From the NCBI RefSeq assembly GCF_000485595.1, contig NW_014577353.1, positions 143,675-185,557 on the forward strand: a stretch of 41,883 nucleotides of DNA, read 5' to 3'. The notes under the pieces are model-generated. The model saw only the letters and a list, made by a program, of their open reading frames with translations, was not told the origin of the DNA and ran no database searches. Positions 1 to 12,878 of the stretch are shown piece after piece (the stretch's first letter is position 1; each line of letters begins with the position of its first letter). A program made the translations under genes and the position numbers. Origin of the DNA: Priapulus caudatus. Lineage: Eukaryota > Priapulida > Priapulimorpha > Priapulimorphida > Priapulidae.

Positions 1-370
1 CCACACCTCACCACACCTCTATCCACCACACCTCACCACACCTCTATCCACCACACCTCACCACACCTCTATCCACCACACCTCACCACACCTCACCACA
101 TCTCTATCCACCACACCTCATCACATCTCTATCCACCACACCTCACCACACCTCACCACATCTCTATCCACCACCTCTCACTACATCTCTATCCACCACA
201 CCTCACCACACCTCACCACCTCTCTATCCAGTGAGTATCCACCACCCCTCATCACATCTCTATCCACCACCTCTCACTACATCTCTATCCACCATCTCTC
301 ACCACATCTCTATCCACCACCTCTCACCACATCTCTATTTACCACCTTACACCACACCTCTCAACACGCC
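1..370. repeat. CCACACCTCACCACACCTCTAT minisatellite
   Basis: Degenerate tandem array of units built from CCACACCTCA and CATCTCTATCCA blocks, combined in about 22-33 bp higher units and decaying towards base 370. It lies in the third intron of the glycogen phosphorylase gene, immediately 3' of coding exon 3, and runs off the window start. The open frame crossing it (Ser/His/Pro-rich) is a by-product of the repeat. Confidence 0.9.
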
Positions 371-375
371 TCCTA

Positions 376-1253
<878 letters not shown>

Positions 1254-1355
1254 CTGGTACATTGCCTCGTCACATTCACTCTGGATTCCCAGGTTGATCA
1301 TGGTGTTGGACAGGCTACGACCCATGTAATACTCGAGGGACAGGTAGTAGATTCT
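1254..1355 (-). CDS. PYG: Glycogen phosphorylase, coding exon 2 (residues 83-116)
   Basis: 102-nt exon, 34 codons, phase 0 on both sides, bounded by acceptor TTGCAG and donor CAG|GTAATT on the minus strand. It reads [20 protein letters not shown] then [14 protein letters not shown]. This is the highly conserved YLSLE-Y-MGR-L-NT-NL segment that follows the AMP site helix and leads into the exon 3 glycine loop. It was too short to stand out as an open frame and was found by looking for the segment expected between exons 1 and 3. It is separated from exon 1 by a 12.6-kb intron and from exon 3 by 641 bp. Confidence 0.96.
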
Positions 1356-2638
1356 CTGCAATAAACAACACCAGTAACATCAGCACTCAGTCTTACTCTT
1401 TACAGTGTTAACTAATGAGTATTTGCAGAATACCAATTACAACCGATCACTCAATAGTCAATATGTTCCCATTAGATACTAAAACACTAAATCACTAAAC
1501 CATGTTTAAACTTCTAAACATTTTTGTTACAGAACCTCTAAAACATCTATCTTGTTACAGAAACATCTAAAACATTTTTGATAAAAACCTTGGGAATAAA
1601 AAGTAGCTACTATCATTTAAACCATATTACCAACTCCCAACCAATAGCAACTTTCCTAAGATGGTTAAAGAATTTTAAACTACGGGAAAACAAATAGACA
1701 ACAGCATATATTTATGTTTTTAATATCACACTTTCTCAAAATAACTGCAAAAAATTAGCAAGACACAATAATTTGACCACCTGATGTATAAAGTAAATAA
1801 TTGACAACAGTACATCTGTGATCTTTCACTGGTCAGCATACCAGAATGAGCTACTGTGGTTACAATTTACAAAACTCTACCGGTATTTTAATGTTTTTTG
1901 CCTGTGCCTAATACAGTTAACTTACAGAAGAGTTTCTACATTTAAAAGTCTGCTCTTTACTTATCACGTATGTGTATTTACGGCTGGTAAAACACGCTCC
2001 ACGCGCGCATCTGTCATGGTTATATTTACAGAAACACACTGTACTTAAAATAGAAATAGTGTGCATTGATTTGCCGTATCAATGATTGACCTGGCTCTGG
2101 TGCTTTCCATGATACTAGCAAAAAATTAGCAAAGGAAAATATCCTACTTCCCCAAGAAGCGTGCGACGTACCCACCCCACCAACAACCTTAGTGGAGGTT
2201 TGCCTGCCTGCCACTAAACAGCGAAACTATATTCCCCGAGAGCAAACACATTCAGCTGGCATTTACGCTACCAGCCTCTATATTGATCACACAGCACAGC
2301 AGTTTCAGCCCCCCCACCACACACAAGCAGGGAACATCACAAGCTACTACTGTACGCTGCCACTTCCTCCTCCTCCCCCTGCTGCTGCTGTTGCTGCTTA
2401 TGCACCGAATCATCCCATGTTGGCATGCGTCTGCCAGTGGTTGTCTTCGATCACACCGAGAAATTTCATACCTCAAACTTCAAAAAAGATTTGATGCAAG
2501 ACATGCCCAGACCTGCTGATAATGTGCTATTGCTGAGCATCAACACAGTAGGGTAGGAGACGTGTATGGGAGAAACCACAAGAATTCAGGAAACTCCTGG
2601 GATGGTACTATCCAATGATTATTGGGTGTCCTGAGTCT

Positions 2639-2785
2639 GATATGTTATATTATATATAATATATATTATATATATGCAGGACGTATAATGACAAATATAG
2701 CCTCAAAATATAATAATTATTTGTTCATTATACGCTGCCTGACATATATATAATATATATATTATATATTATATATATTCTGATT
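2639..2785. repeat. AT-rich foldback element (MITE-like)
   Basis: Outer arms are long TATATAATATAT runs. Inner arms are a near-perfect inverted repeat: GCAGGACGTATAATGACAAAT at 2676-2695 against its complement ending GCTGCCTG at 2741, around a short loop near 2708. This is the shape of a small hairpin-forming non-autonomous transposon. The outer boundary and any target duplication are hidden in TA repeats. Confidence 0.6.
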
Positions 2786-4106
2786 TATCTGGGGCTTCCC
2801 ATAATGGTTATGGCAAACGATACTCTCGCTAAAACGTCATTTGTGTTGGCAGGTGAGAAATCAGCAATGATCCCAATTATAAAATCGTGGTTGCCCATTT
2901 CTTTGCAACCATTTTTATCTGAAATCGGGTTGAATGGCTGCAATACATCATGTGCGTAAGTTTGGATAGAAAAGCCCTATTAGGACTGCAATGATACGCC
3001 TAAGTCCACGATACAAAAGCGAATACGTACACAATACGTATCACGATAATATGGTAATTAATACAAACTACTGAATAAAACTGTGCGTGACCTTACAGAA
3101 ATGTTCCATTTTGCAGAAACACAATCAGAATTTACAAGACCTGTACGTAGTGATAGGGCAGTGTAGTATGGCATTTTAAAATCAGCTTGCTGCTTTTATT
3201 ACACGAAAACATGCTTGGTAAGGTTCCCCACAGGTGGTCGAGTCTGACATGCATTCAAAGCTGCGAATATTTGTGACATCCGATCATCCCTAATATACTC
3301 GGACATGACACAGTTGTCTAATCGGCACGCCTTAATTTCCAGCTGTGTACTAACAAATTAATCCCAACACAATTATGGTGTTTTTGACAGCTTCATGTAT
3401 ACATTTCCAAACTCATCGAGTTTATCTTTGTTACATGGTGCTAATTACATGCATAACTGACTCCAATTATCAATTTGTGATATAAATTGTCCATTTTCCC
3501 AACATGCCTTTTGTAATTCCTGGGGATAACCCTGCATGGTACACCCGACTGAGATTTTGACAACCTGACGAAAGCAACGAGTGGACAATTAATCCGAGTT
3601 TAGTAGAGATTTATTTTTGGCATATCGGGGCATTTGGTACTCTGTGAACTTGTAAAGCTGTATCGTGAATGGTAACGGGGACACCATATCGCGGTTAATC
3701 ACTGCACAAATAGATAGACCTATAAATATAGATAGCTCCTTTAAATTTTTAACAGGATAAGGAAGAGAACTTTAAAGTTGATTACTATGGCATCAAAACG
3801 AGACCTATATCAACAAATATACTCAAGGGCAGTACTACCTACAATCATACCAAATACCAAAAAACAAAAACCCAACAAATTCAGATATAACCACAATAAA
3901 TAGCTGCTGAGCTAGGGGCAGACGCCGGAGTGTAACACTACACCGCCCCTCTGTTATAGACAGAGTAAAGGTGAAGCGCTATCACCCCATTCACTCTTTA
4001 ACCTTTAGTTTTTGTCAGGTTTGTTATTGAACAATACCACACATAATGAAAGTGGTACTGTAGCTCACCGTGGGTGTGATAGAAGAGGGAGGGGGGATAT
4101 ATAAAG

Positions 4107-4171
4107 CAAGAGTATATATATGGGAGAACTCCCATTATATAGCATATCTCCCATTATATAATATACTCTTG
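4107..4171. repeat. Short AT-rich inverted repeat
   Basis: CAAGAGTATATATATGGGAG at 4107 is mirrored by CCATTATATAATATACTCTTG ending at 4171. The interior repeats CTCCCATTATATA twice. No clear target duplication is seen, so it may be a decayed foldback element. Confidence 0.5.
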
Positions 4172-4408
4172 ATAATGATATATATATATGCATAAGTTTT
4201 GATGCGAAAATAAATGTTTCAGATCATGGTGCTACGCCTAAATGATCGGCATTTTGGTTTTCGAATATCGCGCAAATAAAAACAATAAAATATTCCAGTC
4301 AAATTACTGTAACGAAGAATTTAAAACACAATATTACACGTATATATATAGGTATGATTGTAGAGTTGTTGACCAGTTCTAGATGAAATAAACGTAATAG
4401 GACGTTGT

Positions 4409-4968
4409 CATCTCTCCCATAGGAGTAACAACTGTTTTGGGGCTAGCCTTACACATTCACATACCAAAATTTAACAAAATCGAATGAATTTAGATGGCCA
4501 TTTTCATTTTTGCCAAAAAGTGGGCGTGGCTCAAATGTAGGTTGACTGGGGTGCTCCAAAATAGGGAGTTCAAATCTCTCCCATAGGAGTAACAACTGTA
4601 TTCAATTTGAAACATGTGGGTCAAACGGTTCTTGAGTTATCGTTGACCGTAGGCAGACACTGAAATGCATCTAGTGAAATTGCCAAAATCTACCTAATTT
4701 GCATAATTTAAAAAAAATATCAAAACACGTGTGATATGTTTTGGGGCCAGTCCTTATTCTTGCACAGACTAGAAATGAGCAAAATCCGTTGAACCTGAAC
4801 TGACTTATAAATGGCCATTTCTATTTTTGCCAAAAAGTGGACGTGGCTCGAAAGTAGGTCGACTGGCGTGCTCCAAAATAAGACGTTCAAACCTCTCCCA
4901 TAGGAGTAACAACTATATGCAATTTGAAACATATGAGTCACACGGTTCTTGAGTTATCGTTGACCGTA
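4409..4968. repeat. Diverged tandem duplication, about 304-bp unit
   Basis: Unit 1 (about 4435-4652) and unit 2 (about 4739-4968) share, in order, TTTTGGGGC, ATGGCCATTT, TTTTTGCCAAAAAGTGG, GGTGCTCCAAAATA or similar, CTCTCCCATAGGAGTAACAA, CAATTTGAAACATRTG and GGTTCTTGAGTTATCGTTGACCGTA. A third partial copy of the CTCTCCCATAGGAG motif at 4412 suggests the array once extended leftwards. No coding potential is seen. It probably derives from an interspersed repeat. Confidence 0.75.
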
Positions 4969-5014
4969 GCTGTAGTGACGTAGATATCGAATTAATTAAC
5001 CTAGTATAAAAACC

Positions 5015-5124
5015 CAGTGACACAGGTCGTTTAACTTAAGCAACATCACGTCATAGTTATTTTAGTCAAAATAGTCACGGGTCGCTTAACGGAGCATAAC
5101 GCCATGGTTATTTTAGTCGACAAA
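5015..5124. repeat. Tandem pair, 55-bp period
   Basis: GGTCGTTTAACTTAAGCAAC...TTATTTTAGTC at 5025 recurs as GGTCGCTTAACGGAGCATAAC...TTATTTTAGTC at 5080. Two diverged units. Confidence 0.65.
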
Positions 5125-6003
5125 TGTCAGTCAAGGTAACAGGTGAAAGTTGCACCACGAATATCCCAAGAAACTGAGTCATTGGAACACGAGTAAAAGT
5201 TATCACCCACGACGGCAGAGTGACACTTTAGCACCTACACAAAGCCGAGAGGAAACATATCACAGCTTGATGTCACATGCCGACTGATGAAGATCAGACA
5301 ACGAACGCCGCCGACAAATGTGAACTATGGGATATATGAAGACATGAATCCACCTGCCGCGGTTCCCACACCAGACTCAAGAAGCGTCCACAGCTTCTCA
5401 CCTTCAGTCACCCATAAAATGTTGAAAATGACGACACGTCTTGCACCACCATCGTCAACAAGGCCTTGACCACGCTCAGGCCATGCATTCCTCCAGTTGT
5501 ATAAATTTATACCGAACAGTTTCGACAAGAAGACAGACACGGTTCCACGGTGCCTGACAGCTCCCGACGCTGTCAGCACCAGGTTCCGCTGATCTCACCT
5601 GATGGGGATCACCACGCTACCGTCGCTGCTGGACATCACTGACTGAGGACCTGCCTGCTGCCTGCGACCTGCATGACTCCACGCTCGTAAATATGTACTG
5701 CGTTTGTAAACCAGCCGCTTGTCTGTATGTGCCTGGTGTATAAGATATGTATTGTATCGTATTTACTGGTTGACTTGCAAAGTTGCATAGCCATCTATGT
5801 ACTGTATGTGTTTATTATGACAATGTCGATGCTGTTTATTAAAGAATAGAGTTACCGTAGCAATTCGGTGGTTATAGCATTAATTATACTGTTTGTGGCT
5901 TAAGTGCAATTGCACACGTATCTGTCGTACAGACGAACCTGGACACACTATACGATCACACACGTGCCTGTTACACGAGCTCACGAGCCACGCTATACAG
6001 CCA

Positions 6004-6075
6004 AATGTTGACGGACGGACGGACGGACGACGCCCCATGGTAATAGCTCATCTTGACGATGTAAAGGCGAGCTAA
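6004..6075. repeat. GACG tetranucleotide tract with hairpin tail
   Basis: (GACG)n at about 6011-6030, followed by CGCCCCATGGTAATAGCTCA and ending GGCGAGCTAAAAATC. AGCTCATCTTG...AAGGCGAGCT can pair. A GACG-rich tract followed by an AGCTCA motif and GAGCTAAAAA tail resembles tails of dispersed repeats I recall from marine invertebrate genomes; that resemblance is from memory only. Confidence 0.4.
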
Positions 6076-7593
6076 AAATCAGACATGTTTGAAACAACAT
6101 GAGTGTGTACTGCCTTTAATTCTTCTCTTTTACAAAAATAATTTCTACCTCAGACCTTGGCGCAGTCATTCTGACGATTCTGATGATCAGTCAGAATAAT
6201 TACTCCAAGCTCAGACTTACAAAACAGACACATAAGCGAACAACAAACAAGATCCTCGATCATGCCTCACAGCACCTGCACCTCATATTTTGGCTCAATG
6301 TCATGATTTATGTTGTTTGATACAAGTTTGCAACTTATTACACATCTATGCATAGTGTTCGTTGAATATCGTTCCAACACTTATAATTACAGGCACGTAA
6401 CGTTTCTATACCAGAATTACCACTGTTTTTGTAGCAGGGTATGACTAGAGGCACATTCACTGACCAGTTAGTGAAGCATAATTAGGCAGCACTGCACGTG
6501 CCATTACTATCTTACGATGTTAAAATAAAGAGGATAAACTATATGCTAGACACGGTACCTTGACAGTACCCATATATTGCATATGACTTGCATGATATAA
6601 CTGCATCATTTAAAAGCAGATCACAAAGTCCTCGACAGTAACCTGTCCAAGACAGGTCAGGATGGTGTAGAAGAAATCGTACAGTACTAAAAGAGTAGGG
6701 TCGAGCCCTCAAGATTCGAATGTGAAAATGGGCTGAATTATCTCAGGAGACATATATTATATATATATTATGTGCTTATCGATAAAAATCAATGGAGAAA
6801 CATACCATCTGGTTAAGATTGTCCATTCACGTGACTTATGCTGTCTGTACTACTACTAGTGAATTGACTCCACCATTGGGCCTACTGGGCAAATTCTACG
6901 AAACCTGTGGGATACGGTATATTTATTTTAATCATGATATGTCTTGAAACGAGAAATGCATTGTGATAGATTTAGTAAATTAATTTGAGTGTGACAGGGA
7001 ACATCTCTTAATAAATTGTTCAACTCAATTTGTCACCATTTTTGTTTTTTAATAGAGAGAAACACATTTCAACAAAGATCTTTGCAATTTGAGGAATACG
7101 GCACCAGATAGCATTAGCACCCTATCTAGGTCTCGTAGAACTTTGCGTGCCTATGAGTATATGATGCTTCTGCAGATTGCCAATGGCATCAGAACAAGCC
7201 ATATTCTATAAGGACACGTATTAAACTTGTTATAGAAAACAAGTCGATTGTCCCTATTATTAGTGTAGAGGACTGAATTTTGCAGCCAATTTACTAAAAC
7301 ATGATTTCATTCTACACAACAGCACCCCCTCCCGACACCTCAATATATAAGATCAGATGGCTACCTAGATCCTAAATTTACATTCATGCATTCGAGCATA
7401 TATATATTAATTAACCTGTTTAAAAATGCCAGTGGTACTTGAACTAGATTCCATTTATACTAGAGCATCTATCCCAAGAACAGCCCCAATATGGATATAT
7501 ATTGAATTAATGTTGCTTGTCAAAAATATTGTAACAAAACATGCATACATGCATGTACGTTAAATTTGGACATTTATCGTACATGTATATAAT

Positions 7594-8188
7594 CAAGAGC
7601 AGATAAAGAAGGAGAGCGTACAAGCATACGCGTACGCTGAGATAATGAGCGGGGAAAATCTGGTATTTTCACCGAAAACCGACTCGAGATCAGTGTTTAC
7701 TGCGTCCGTCTCTCGAAGTGTTTCCAGTGTGTTGCTTCCGGTCGCCGCTGTGTAGCGCCATAGTGGCGCTGACTCACGTAATACTACCAGAGTTTACTAT
7801 ACATCCAGCGTGAGGTGGGCGTGAGGTGGGTACAGGTGGGGGTCATCACTATGGCAATCAATAACAGACGTCATTCATTCCATTTGTCAATAATTGACGA
7901 AAACACGCGAGGTTTCCCGAAGTAATAACACTTCGAGAGACGGACGCAGTAAACAGTGATCTCGAGTCGGTTTTCGGTGAAAATACCAGATTTTCACCGC
8001 TCATTATCTCAGCGTAGGGGCATCGTAGGGGCATGCGGTTTGTTTTATATGAACAAGGTAAGACAGCTAATCAATAATACTGCAAAGGATCGTCAAAATG
8101 AAACGGGAAAAGTTTATTAATTCGACTAATACTGCAGCATGGTTTCAGCATTTTACCCTTGTACGCTCTCCTTCTTTATCTGCTCTTG
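7594..8188. mobile_element. Foldback DNA transposon, family G, copy 1 (7-bp TSD)
   Basis: Non-autonomous element of 595 bp. Ends are CAAGAGCAGATAAAGAAGGA and its exact complement, with about 30 bp of terminal match. Arms continue as CGTACGCTGAGATAATGAGC...ACTTCGAG (7632-7722) mirrored at 7926-8017. The right arm carries about 140 bp (8018-8157) absent from the left. Flanks are an exact 7-bp direct repeat ATATAAT (7587-7593 and 8189-8195), read as the target-site duplication. No transposase is encoded. It shares its terminal motif and TSD length with the element at 8446. Confidence 0.88.
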
Positions 8189-8445
8189 ATATAATCTGTT
8201 AACTTTTAGTGCTTGACTACATGCAAATATTATATATATAAAGTTTAATATAGGGTATTAGCACATATATAAATCTCTAATCAGAAAATTTACACAAGTT
8301 AACAAATAGTGTGAGGTCATATATATATGCTCGAGCAGATTATAAACTACTTTTTATATAGCCCTATAAATATATGATAATGCCAATTAAACACGGGGTG
8401 AATGCTAAGTAAAGCTAACATACCACTTTTGGGTATGAAAGAAAC

Positions 8446-9302
8446 CAAGAGTAGATAATAACACAAGAGTTACACACCCGATTCCTGCATTTTTAACCGA
8501 TTTTTCTCATCAAAATTTGCCACCAATAAAGAAGCAAGTGTACATACGTTCCTCAGCGTATTATGACAACTAATCACACACCTTCGTGGTACTGACATTC
8601 GTTTACATATATATATTTGCTAGCGTATTGAGCACTGTAAATCGTAATCTTGCACGAGCTGAATTCGCACAATTTACCGCTATTGTGTAGAGGTGTTGAG
8701 CCAAAATTTGAAGCTATAGTGGTGCCAATATTTAGCAACGAACTGTTTCCAAATCATTCGTGCCCCGATAGGGGTTTAATGTACTTGATTACCTGCGCGT
8801 GCGTAATGTGATACTTACTCAAGTTACTGCAAACTACTACAGCAAATATTGTTATTATTGTATTATTACTTAAATGTAAGATATAATAATATAATAATGT
8901 ATAATAATATAATGGCGGTTCCTCACGAGATCAAAATTCGAAATTTAGATTGTCTCTCAACCCTATCGGGGCACGAATGATTTGGAAACAGTCCGTTGCT
9001 AAATATTGGTGCCACTATAGCTTCAAATTTTGGCTCAACACCTCTACACAATAGCGGTAAATTGTGCGAATTCAGCTCGTGCAAGATTACGATTTACAGC
9101 AATACGCTAGCAAATATATGTAAACGAATATCAGTACCACGAAGGTGAGTGATTAGTGGTCATAAAAGGTGAGTGATTAGTGGTCATAATAAGCTGAGGA
9201 ACGTATACACTTGCTTCTTTATTGGTGGCAAATTTTGATGAGAAAAATCGGTTAAAAATGCGGGAATCGGGTGTGTAACTCTTGTGTTATTATCTACTCT
9301 TG
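8446..9302. mobile_element. Foldback DNA transposon, family G, copy 2 (7-bp TSD)
   Basis: 857-bp near-perfect hairpin: the left arm 8446-8777 is mirrored by 8962-9302 around an AT-rich loop of about 185 bp. Ends are CAAGAGTAGATAATAACACA and its complement. Flanked by an exact 7-bp direct repeat AAGAAAC (8439-8445 and 9303-9309). The right arm contains a 24-bp tandem duplication (GGTGAGTGATTAGTGGTCAT twice, 9144-9190) missing from the left arm. No coding capacity; open frames inside are mirror images of each other. Confidence 0.9.
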
Positions 9303-9879
9303 AAGAAACGCATAGCCAGTTTGCACATGAACAAATATATAACAGCTTTATTTCGATTGCTAGTAGACAGACTACAAACCAAAATAACATATTTATCCGA
9401 CATTGGAATACATCTGCAGATGCACACGAGTGATTCTAACCGCAACACGCGTAAAGTGTTATAAACTGCAAAGCCAAAACAATTGCTTGACATTTAGCTG
9501 AAATGCAAAAAAAAATTAAAAGTGCAAAACAACAGAGTATGCAGAACGATGGTATTTGTACAGTACAAGTAGCGACCTCTTCCATGCCAGTTCCTTCAAG
9601 CATAAAAAGCATAGTATGCGTGTCTTTTTAAAACAAGGTGTATCCTCATATATATTTAGTCCAACATGAAACAACTCTTTCATACAATGGATTTTTGCAA
9701 TGCGAAGTTAGAAGGGGCAAGTACTTAAAAGGGTTGTGAGGAATTCAGGAAGATGTGCAGGGCTATTTCAGTCTCCATGCAATGATGCAAACAAAGCTAA
9801 TCCTTTCTAAAGCTACTAGTACTACTAAGAAGAGCTGTACGTTATTCAGCATGCTGCTTTACACTTGATAGTTGCACAA

Positions 9880-10156
9880 GGCCAAAACAAAATATAGGTG
9901 TGGTTACGGTTTCCCGATGACCCTATTTATTCCCAGCGACCCTAAACATTTTATTCAGTTTTAAAAATTAAAAATTAAAAAAAATTAAAAAATTTTAATT
10001 AACATTTTTTCCAGTTCCTGCTTCAAAAGGCACAACGCACATCCTTCGGACATGGTTCGTAAATAAAATATTTCAAGAAAATAAAACGTTTTCCCTACCT
10101 ACCTACCCTATTTTTTTCCGGCATGTAATGGTAACCACACATATTTTGTTTTGGCC
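9880..10156. mobile_element. GGCC-ended MITE, family F, copy 1 (CAA duplication)
   Basis: 277-bp element. The left end GGCCAAAACAAAATATAGGT continues GTGGTTAC and is matched in inverse by GTAACCACACATATTTTGTT ending TTGGCC at 10156. Flanked by CAA at 9877-9879 and 10157-10159. The interior holds an AAAATTAAAA tract and CCTACCTACCTACCCTA, which recurs in copy 2. A 3-bp duplication fits PIF/Harbinger-type transposition, but no transposase is present to confirm it. Confidence 0.75.
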
Positions 10157-10182
10157 CAATCGCAAAATTACCCCTACAATTT

Positions 10183-10430
10183 CAACACTGCACTGCGGCA
10201 TTGTAGGATTGTGCACAACAATACACAACTATAATATTCCCTAACTAACTAATGTTAAATCTTATAGAGCAATGACACCGGACTTGATGTCACATTTAGG
10301 TCACACACTAGGAAGGATCCAAGGCCCAGGCCACTAGACAGAAAACCAGTTCTTAAAACAAATAAAAAACCCACGTTTTTCTAGACGGTTCTGCAAAGCT
10401 CAATGTAAAATGAGCTAGAATTGAACATGT
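10183..10430. repeat. Duplicated segment, copy 1
   Basis: Diverged copy of sequence also found at 12389-12843. Shared stretches in the same order include ACTGCACTG.GGCATTGT, AGGATTGTGCACA, ACACAACTATA, ACTAACTAAT, AAATCTTATAG.GCAATRACACC, TTAGGTCACACAC, CCACTAGACAGAAAA and CGGTTCTGCAAAGC. This copy lacks the insertion found in copy 2. Confidence 0.75.
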
Positions 10431-12388
10431 AGAGCAATGTTTAACAGTTTTTAAAAGTTACATATATGGTGAATACTATGTATATATGTCCAGGACTGGG
10501 GCTACCACTGTAAGTTGTAACGTCCTAGAATTGTAATGCAAGTACTGTATCTGTAATGATACAGACTGATAAACTCTACATAATATATCCGCTCGCATGA
10601 ATGTAAGTAATCATTTATATTAGCTAATCCTAATTCTAAAATCAGCTATAGTATAAAGTAACCTAAGTAAGGCTATGTGATATACACAACAGGTTAAAGT
10701 CAGACAGATGCACATTACGCAATTACACAACAACTTATAAACTGTTGCTTTTTTAATATGTGCCTACGAGTCAAGAAACAGGCGGTGCAGGGATGATAAG
10801 TTATCCAAGGGCTTCACGAAAGTCTAAGACGAGGTTTAGTGCGTGTGAATTTGGTAATATGCCTAGAGGAATTATTCAATCAGAGGCAACCAACATGAAC
10901 ATGATGGGATATAAGCCTGATCAATATAACCCAACCATAGTTACATTTAAATTTTCTTTAAAAGGAGCTCAGTCTATTAAAATCACAAATCTAACTCATG
11001 TTCAAAATGCACTAGTTAAGTTGCAGTTTGACAAAATCTTGTTAATTAACTGGCAGGCAAGTTGAAGTACTTACTATAAATTGATCACGGTACTAGAGAG
11101 ATTATAGTGTACATCATATTTGGCAGACCTTATCGGGGATTCTGTTACGCAGTTTTATTTCAATTTTTTTTATTGTATTTTCATTGAAAGAATAACCAAA
11201 CGTAGACCAAATTTTCACAAATTATGTGGGTGCGAATATCATGCTCAAGGTAATAGAACTAAGTGCAAGGTATCAGATGGATTGCAAATTGGAAATGCAT
11301 GACAATTTCATATTGCGATTGTAAGTCTCCAAAATAACTATTAATCCCAACTAATTCTGCCAGACTATAATTTATAAACAGATAGCAAATAGCAGGTTGA
11401 TGAATGACTAAATGCAAAAGCATTACCGTAACTGCTAATGCGCTAAATGTAATTTCAGCACATGGCTGTTTCATAGAACTCAAGGTTTCTTCCCATACAC
11501 ACCTGCACGTATGTATGTATGTGATCAGACGGAACTGCAACAAGTATTTAAAAATACAATTCTTCAGATTCTGGTACTTCTAAATTGCAACTTCCATACA
11601 TGTACAAGCCAGCTCAATCCGAATTTCTATTTCTGTGTTCTACTCCAACTGACTATTTCTATTTATAATATTCTGTTCACAGAAGCACATATCGACTTAC
11701 CAAGAACTGTATTGGAAATCGACAACCTGCTACAAAGTCAGGAAGTATAGTTTAGCATTACTATAAGCTGTCATTTGTGTCTAATACTATAGCTGTTACC
11801 AACTAACATGCATATTATATAACCACATACAGGAGTAGAAATTAACTTTTTAACAACAGACTCCCTGCCGTCAAAACGAAACGAGGAGGCGAAACGTCAG
11901 CTGTACGTTTTCAATCTTCACGGTTGAGTAACAATTAACCCAGATAGATCTTTCTTTAAACATTTGCTGAAAAAAAACGGTAATTCCGTGAGGCCATGCT
12001 CTGGAACGAACTAGTTAGTATATTTTCAGGGAGTCACACAGACTCTTGCATATGTCAAATCAGGGAGTCCGACAGTAAATCATGGCGTATGACTTGCATT
12101 AATTTCGCACCCTGCATATGTATTACTACCTACAACAATACATGTTTTATTTTTTCCAGCATCAACATTTCACCATTTTTACTATAGGTCGTACCTATGG
12201 CTATGGCCTCAGCACTGGCCAAAATAAAACATTAAATCTAACACTTACACGTATGGGCATACATGTATGTGTTTTTAACCACATAATTTTTAGTCCCTAA
12301 AGTTCAATGGCCCATATTACTAACAGAGAGACAATGTTAACCAAATAGACAAAACAACACTGTAGATTTTAGTAGAAATTGCAAAAAG

Positions 12389-12843
12389 TACTTCAAAACT
12401 GCACTGTGGCATTGTGTAGGATTGTGCACATAAATACACAACTATATTCGCTGACTAACTAATTCATGAGAAATCTTATAGTGCAATAACACCTCACTTG
12501 AAAGTCACAATTAGCAGCAGTGAAAAAAATACACGGGGGCTCGGGGCGATTTAGCCCCCGAAATGCCAAAAAGAGCCCCGGAAATGCCAAAAAGAGCCCC
12601 CGTAAATTTGCATAGAGTTCAATGCAAACCAAATTTTAGAGTGCTATTTTCATGCACGCGAGCTTGAAAAATAGCCCCCGAAAAATAAATTTTAATTTTT
12701 TCCCTGAATTAGGTCACACACAGGAAGAAACCACTCGAATTATGATCAGACCACTAGACAGAAAATTAGTTCTCAAAACAAATGACAAATCCCATGATCA
12801 GTCTCCTACTCGGTTCTGCAAAGCGGAATGTAAAATAGACTAG
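12389..12843. repeat. Duplicated segment, copy 2 (interrupted)
   Basis: Second copy of the 10183-10430 sequence, split by a 192-bp insertion at 12515-12706. An open frame running across the 3' part has no resemblance to a known protein. Confidence 0.75.
12515..12706. mobile_element. 192-bp insertion with AATTAG duplication
   Basis: Begins CAGCAGTGAAAAAAATA and ends TTTTAATTTTTTCCCTG, imperfectly inverted ends of CAGnGAAAAAA type. AATTAG flanks both sides (12509-12514, 12707-12712). The homologous copy at 10183-10430 reads TCACATTTAGGTCAC straight through, so it is an empty site. The interior repeats AGCCCCCGAAATGCC/AAAAAGAGCCCC in both orientations. The CAG..CTG termini recall hAT-type MITEs, although a 6-bp duplication is shorter than the usual 8. 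Confidence 0.75.
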
Positions 12844-12878
12844 AAATTAGAATGGTACCTATGGCTATGCTTAGTGGT

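Noticed and set aside
6689-6715. GGGTCGAGCCC and GATTCGAATG, similar to a tRNA B box.
   Set aside because: No A box at suitable spacing and no cloverleaf fold around it.
10760-11065. 101-codon plus-strand open frame in the phosphorylase intron.
   Set aside because: No recognised similarity, intronic position, AT-rich random-looking composition; no evidence of splice sites or conservation.
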